Assembly (NCBI GenBank): GCA_903970395.1
Contig: CAJCIM010000083.1
Location: 1 to 35,016 of the forward strand
DNA from: Acidobacteriaceae bacterium
GTDB taxonomy: Bacteria; Acidobacteriota; Terriglobia; Terriglobales; Acidobacteriaceae
Direction of reading: 5' to 3'
Length of the DNA: 35,016 nt
Made by a program: the position numbers and the translations under genes. Under the pieces are notes generated by a model, which made no database searches, had not been told where the DNA came from, and was given only the letters and a program-made list of their open reading frames with translations. Positions 33,424 through 35,016 of this stretch are shown piece after piece. The number at the start of each line of letters is the position of its first letter. Positions within the stretch are counted from its first letter, which is position 1.

Positions 33424-34488
33424 TTAATCGATCGAGATCTTCCGCAGCAGCCGGAAGTCGCTGAGCATCTTGCCCGTGCCGAGCACCACGCTTGCGAGCG
33501 GATCATCCGCAATCGACACCGGCAGACCCGTCTCTTCACGAATCCGCTTGTCGAGGTTCTTGATCAGCGCGCCGCCACCTGTCAGCACAATGCCGCGATC
33601 GGAGATATCAGCAGAAAGCTCCGGTGGCGTGCGTTCCAGAGCCACGCGAATCGCATTCATGATCGTCGCAATGCATTCACCCAGCGCCTCGCGAATCTCC
33701 GAGTCCTCAATGGTGATCGTCTTCGGCACGCCCTCAATCAGGTTGCGTCCCTTGATCTCCATCGTCAGCGGCTTGTCCAGCGGAAACGCCGACCCAATCT
33801 CGATCTTGATCTGCTCAGCCGTGCGTTCGCCCACCAGCAGGTTGTACTTGCGCTTCAGATACGTCGCAACTGCCTCGTCCATCTGGTTGCCGGCCATGCG
33901 CACCGAACGAGAGTACACAATGCCCGCCAGCGAGATCACCGCAATGTCCGTCGTACCGCCGCCGATATCCACGACCATGTTTCCGCCCGGCTCGGTGATC
34001 GGCAAACCCGCACCGATCGCGGCCACCATCGCCTGTTCGACGAGGTGTACTTCCGAAGCCTTTGCGCGGTACGCAGAGTCCATAACCGCGCGCTTTTCTA
34101 CCTGCGTAATCTCGCTCGGTACGCCGATCACGATACGCGGATGCACCATCATCTTCCGGTTATGTGCCTTCTGGATGAAGTAGTTCAGCATCTTCTCGGT
34201 CTGCTTGAAGTCGGCGATCACACCGTCCTTCATCGGCTTGATGGCGATGATGTTGCCCGGCGTTCGCCCCAGCATCTCCTTGGCCTCTTTGCCGACGGCC
34301 TCGACTTCGCCCGTCACCCGGTTCACCGCGATGATCGAAGGCTCATTCACAATAATGCCTTTGCCATGCGCGAAGACGAGCGTGTTCGCCGTGCCCAGGT
34401 CGATCGCCAGATCGCTCGAGAACAGAGAAAAGATGGATCGCATGTTGCTTACACGCGACGTACGCATCTGGAAGTTTTTTGAAGACAT
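33424..34488 (-). CDS. mreB: Rod shape-determining protein, actin homologue MreB
   Basis: A 354-residue bacterial actin that forms membrane-bound filaments steering lateral cell-wall synthesis. Nucleotide-fold motifs are plain: phosphate 1 DLAIDLGTANTLVFAHGKG, IGVPSEITQVEKRAV, phosphate 2 MVVDIGGGTTDIAVISLAG, and the adenosine motif GIVLTGGGALIKNLDKRI. The end MLSDFRLLRKISID is typical. The start is uncertain: ATG at 34488 has no good ribosome site, and the ATG at 34443 gives MRSIFSLFSSDLAIDLG, nearer the usual MreB N-terminus but also without one. No mreC or mreD follows within the window; downstream are only a repeat array, a terminator and an antitoxin relic, so mreB is monocistronic here. 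Confidence 0.97.
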   Translation of the reverse strand: MSSKNFQMRTSRVSNMRSIFSLFSSDLAIDLGTANTLVFAHGKGIIVNEPSIIAVNRVTGEVEAVGKEAKEMLGRTPGNIIAIKPMKDGVIADFKQTEKMLNYFIQKAHNRKMMVHPRIVIGVPSEITQVEKRAVMDSAYRAKASEVHLVEQAMVAAIGAGLPITEPGGNMVVDIGGGTTDIAVISLAGIVYSRSVRMAGNQMDEAVATYLKRKYNLLVGERTAEQIKIEIGSAFPLDKPLTMEIKGRNLIEGVPKTITIEDSEIREALGECIATIMNAIRVALERTPPELSADISDRGIVLTGGGALIKNLDKRIREETGLPVSIADDPLASVVLGTGKMLSDFRLLRKISID

Positions 34489-34577
34489 GAGACCGGCTAA
34501 TTCCTATAGAAGGGGAAAGTTGGGCCTGTTGGGGACCCTGCCTGTTCATTGTACGGCCTTGTCAACGGGGGGGAAGT

Positions 34578-34609
34578 GTTATAGGCGGTTCCCACCCCCG
34601 TCCTGTCAA
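34578..34609 (-). promoter_or_regulatory. Candidate sigma-70 promoter of mreB
   Basis: On the minus strand TTGACA (34609-34604) and TATAAC (34583-34578) are separated by 20 bp, longer than the usual 17, with a C/G-rich spacer. They lie about 90 bp before the mreB start. A second TTGACA follows downstream at 34565-34560 region without a good -10. Low certainty. Confidence 0.3.
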
Positions 34610-34618
34610 GCGCGGCCT

Positions 34619-34849
34619 TCAGACTCTTTCCAGCTGCCACAGTGTGCCTTCACTGGATGAAAACGCCACCACATACCGCCAGCCCTTCACAGCAACCGGT
34701 ATGCGACCCATCGCCGCCCACACATAGTCCACCCGAAACCGCTCCAGCTCCTGCGCCGGATCCATCGCCGCATACCACGCAATCGCATGGTAGACATAAC
34801 TGAAACAGCAGCCCGCACAGAACTCTGGCTTCTGCGTTTGTTCGCCGAT
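34619..34849 (-). CDS. Small coding-looking frame without a canonical start codon
   Basis: A minus-strand frame of 76 sense codons ends with TGA at 34619-34621 and begins right after another TGA at 34850-34852. It reads [40 protein letters not shown] and on to [16 protein letters not shown], with a natural amino-acid mix (a CAGCC cluster, Trp/Tyr-rich) and strongly G/C third positions. It is therefore almost certainly real or recently real coding DNA. No ATG, GTG, TTG or CTG occurs before the Met at 34765 (which would leave 48 residues). Reading ATC as start, a one-base frameshift from the GTG at 34853, or truncation by the ald promoter are the options. I do not recognise the family. It lies between ald (divergent) and mreB (same strand). 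Confidence 0.45.
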   Translation of the reverse strand: MGEQTQKPEFCAGCCFSYVYHAIAWYAAMDPAQELERFRVDYVWAAMGRIPVAVKGWRYVVAFSSSEGTLWQLERV

Positions 34850-34865
34850 TCACAGCGTCTACGAT
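34838..34865 (+). promoter_or_regulatory. Candidate promoter of the alanine dehydrogenase gene
   Basis: TTGTTC (34838-34843) and TACGAT (34860-34865) are separated by 16 bp and end 14 bp before the ATG. They overlap the start of the small minus-strand frame. Weak consensus match; inference. Confidence 0.25.
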
Positions 34866-34879
34866 ACACTGAGGTCGTA

Positions 34880-35016
34880 ATGATTATCGGTGTCCCCAAA
34901 GAGCTCAAAGACCATGAAAGCCGTGTCGGCATCACGCCGGCCGGCGCCCGCGCGCTTGTGGAAGCAGGCCATAAAGTCCTCGTCGAACACGACGCAGGCG
35001 CACTCTCTTCCTTCCC
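34880..35016 (+). CDS. ald: Alanine dehydrogenase, N-terminal fragment
   Basis: The first 45 codons are present; the gene runs off the window. The start [20 protein letters not shown] is the well-conserved N-terminus of NAD-dependent L-alanine dehydrogenase, including the Arg of ESRVG(I/L)TP that binds the substrate carboxylate, then [20 protein letters not shown]. The enzyme interconverts L-alanine and pyruvate plus ammonia in the cytoplasm. The ATG at 34880 has GAGG 5 nt upstream. The N-terminal half of NAD(P) transhydrogenase alpha looks related, but the HESRVGITP form favours alanine dehydrogenase. Confidence 0.9.
   Translation, partial: MIIGVPKELKDHESRVGITPAGARALVEAGHKVLVEHDAGALSSF

Overview
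The window looks like a chromosomal segment of an Acidobacteriota (class Terriglobia, Edaphobacter/Terriglobus/Granulicella-like) genome. This is inferred from gene content and style only: an Oar-type TonB-dependent receptor with an N-terminal carboxypeptidase-regulatory domain, a giant NHL plus Ig-like repeat surface protein, several twin-arginine exported proteins, a high-GC bias and a uronate catabolic cluster. No rRNA, complete tRNA, CRISPR array, transposase or phage gene was seen. Most genes look intact and vertically inherited; the accessory-looking material is confined to small intergenic remnants.

Layout. (1) 1-3.1 kb: the C-terminal end of a DHA2-type MFS exporter converges on a secreted two-domain M16 zinc peptidase. 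(2) 3.2-5.5 kb, minus strand: two paralogous PLP-dependent transsulfuration enzymes with a 4-nt overlap. Their 5' side carries a 12-bp direct repeat, a perfect hairpin and a fragment resembling the 3' end of tmRNA (ssrA). (3) 5.7-13.5 kb, minus strand: a 2384-residue exported protein (NHL propeller repeats, then 15 Ig-like modules, then an unusual C-terminal end) followed 18 nt later by a small outer-membrane beta-barrel-like protein and a strong terminator. (4) 13.5-18.4 kb: an 884-bp divergent intergenic region with a LacI-type palindrome, then an Oar-like TonB-dependent receptor. (5) 18.7-25.7 kb: a LysR regulator divergent from a complete RND efflux operon (inner-membrane pump, adaptor, outer-membrane lipoprotein), with a textbook ATC-N9-GAT LysR box between them. 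(6) 25.8-32.7 kb: a Tat-exported alginate-lyase-like protein, a minus-strand kduI-kdgK-eda operon, a Tat-exported cupin, a Tat-exported phospholipase C/acid-phosphatase-family phosphoesterase, and kduD. KduI, KduD, KdgK and Eda are consecutive steps that turn the unsaturated uronate made by pectin or alginate lyases into pyruvate and glyceraldehyde 3-phosphate. (7) 32.7-35.0 kb: a DUF3224 protein, a decayed antitoxin remnant, mreB, a small coding-looking frame without a normal start codon, and the first 45 codons of alanine dehydrogenase.

The most unusual non-genic signal is a family of 7-bp phased, purine-rich arrays placed directly after stop codons of minus-strand genes (27.6, 28.7 and 33.4 kb). 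In two cases the array also appears to supply the Shine-Dalgarno of the next gene. A second, different heptamer family (cgcagag-type) lies at 18.4 kb. I found no convincing new multi-gene system. The best candidates for something undescribed are these heptad arrays, the C-terminal architecture of the giant repeat protein, the antitoxin relic and the start-less small gene before alanine dehydrogenase.
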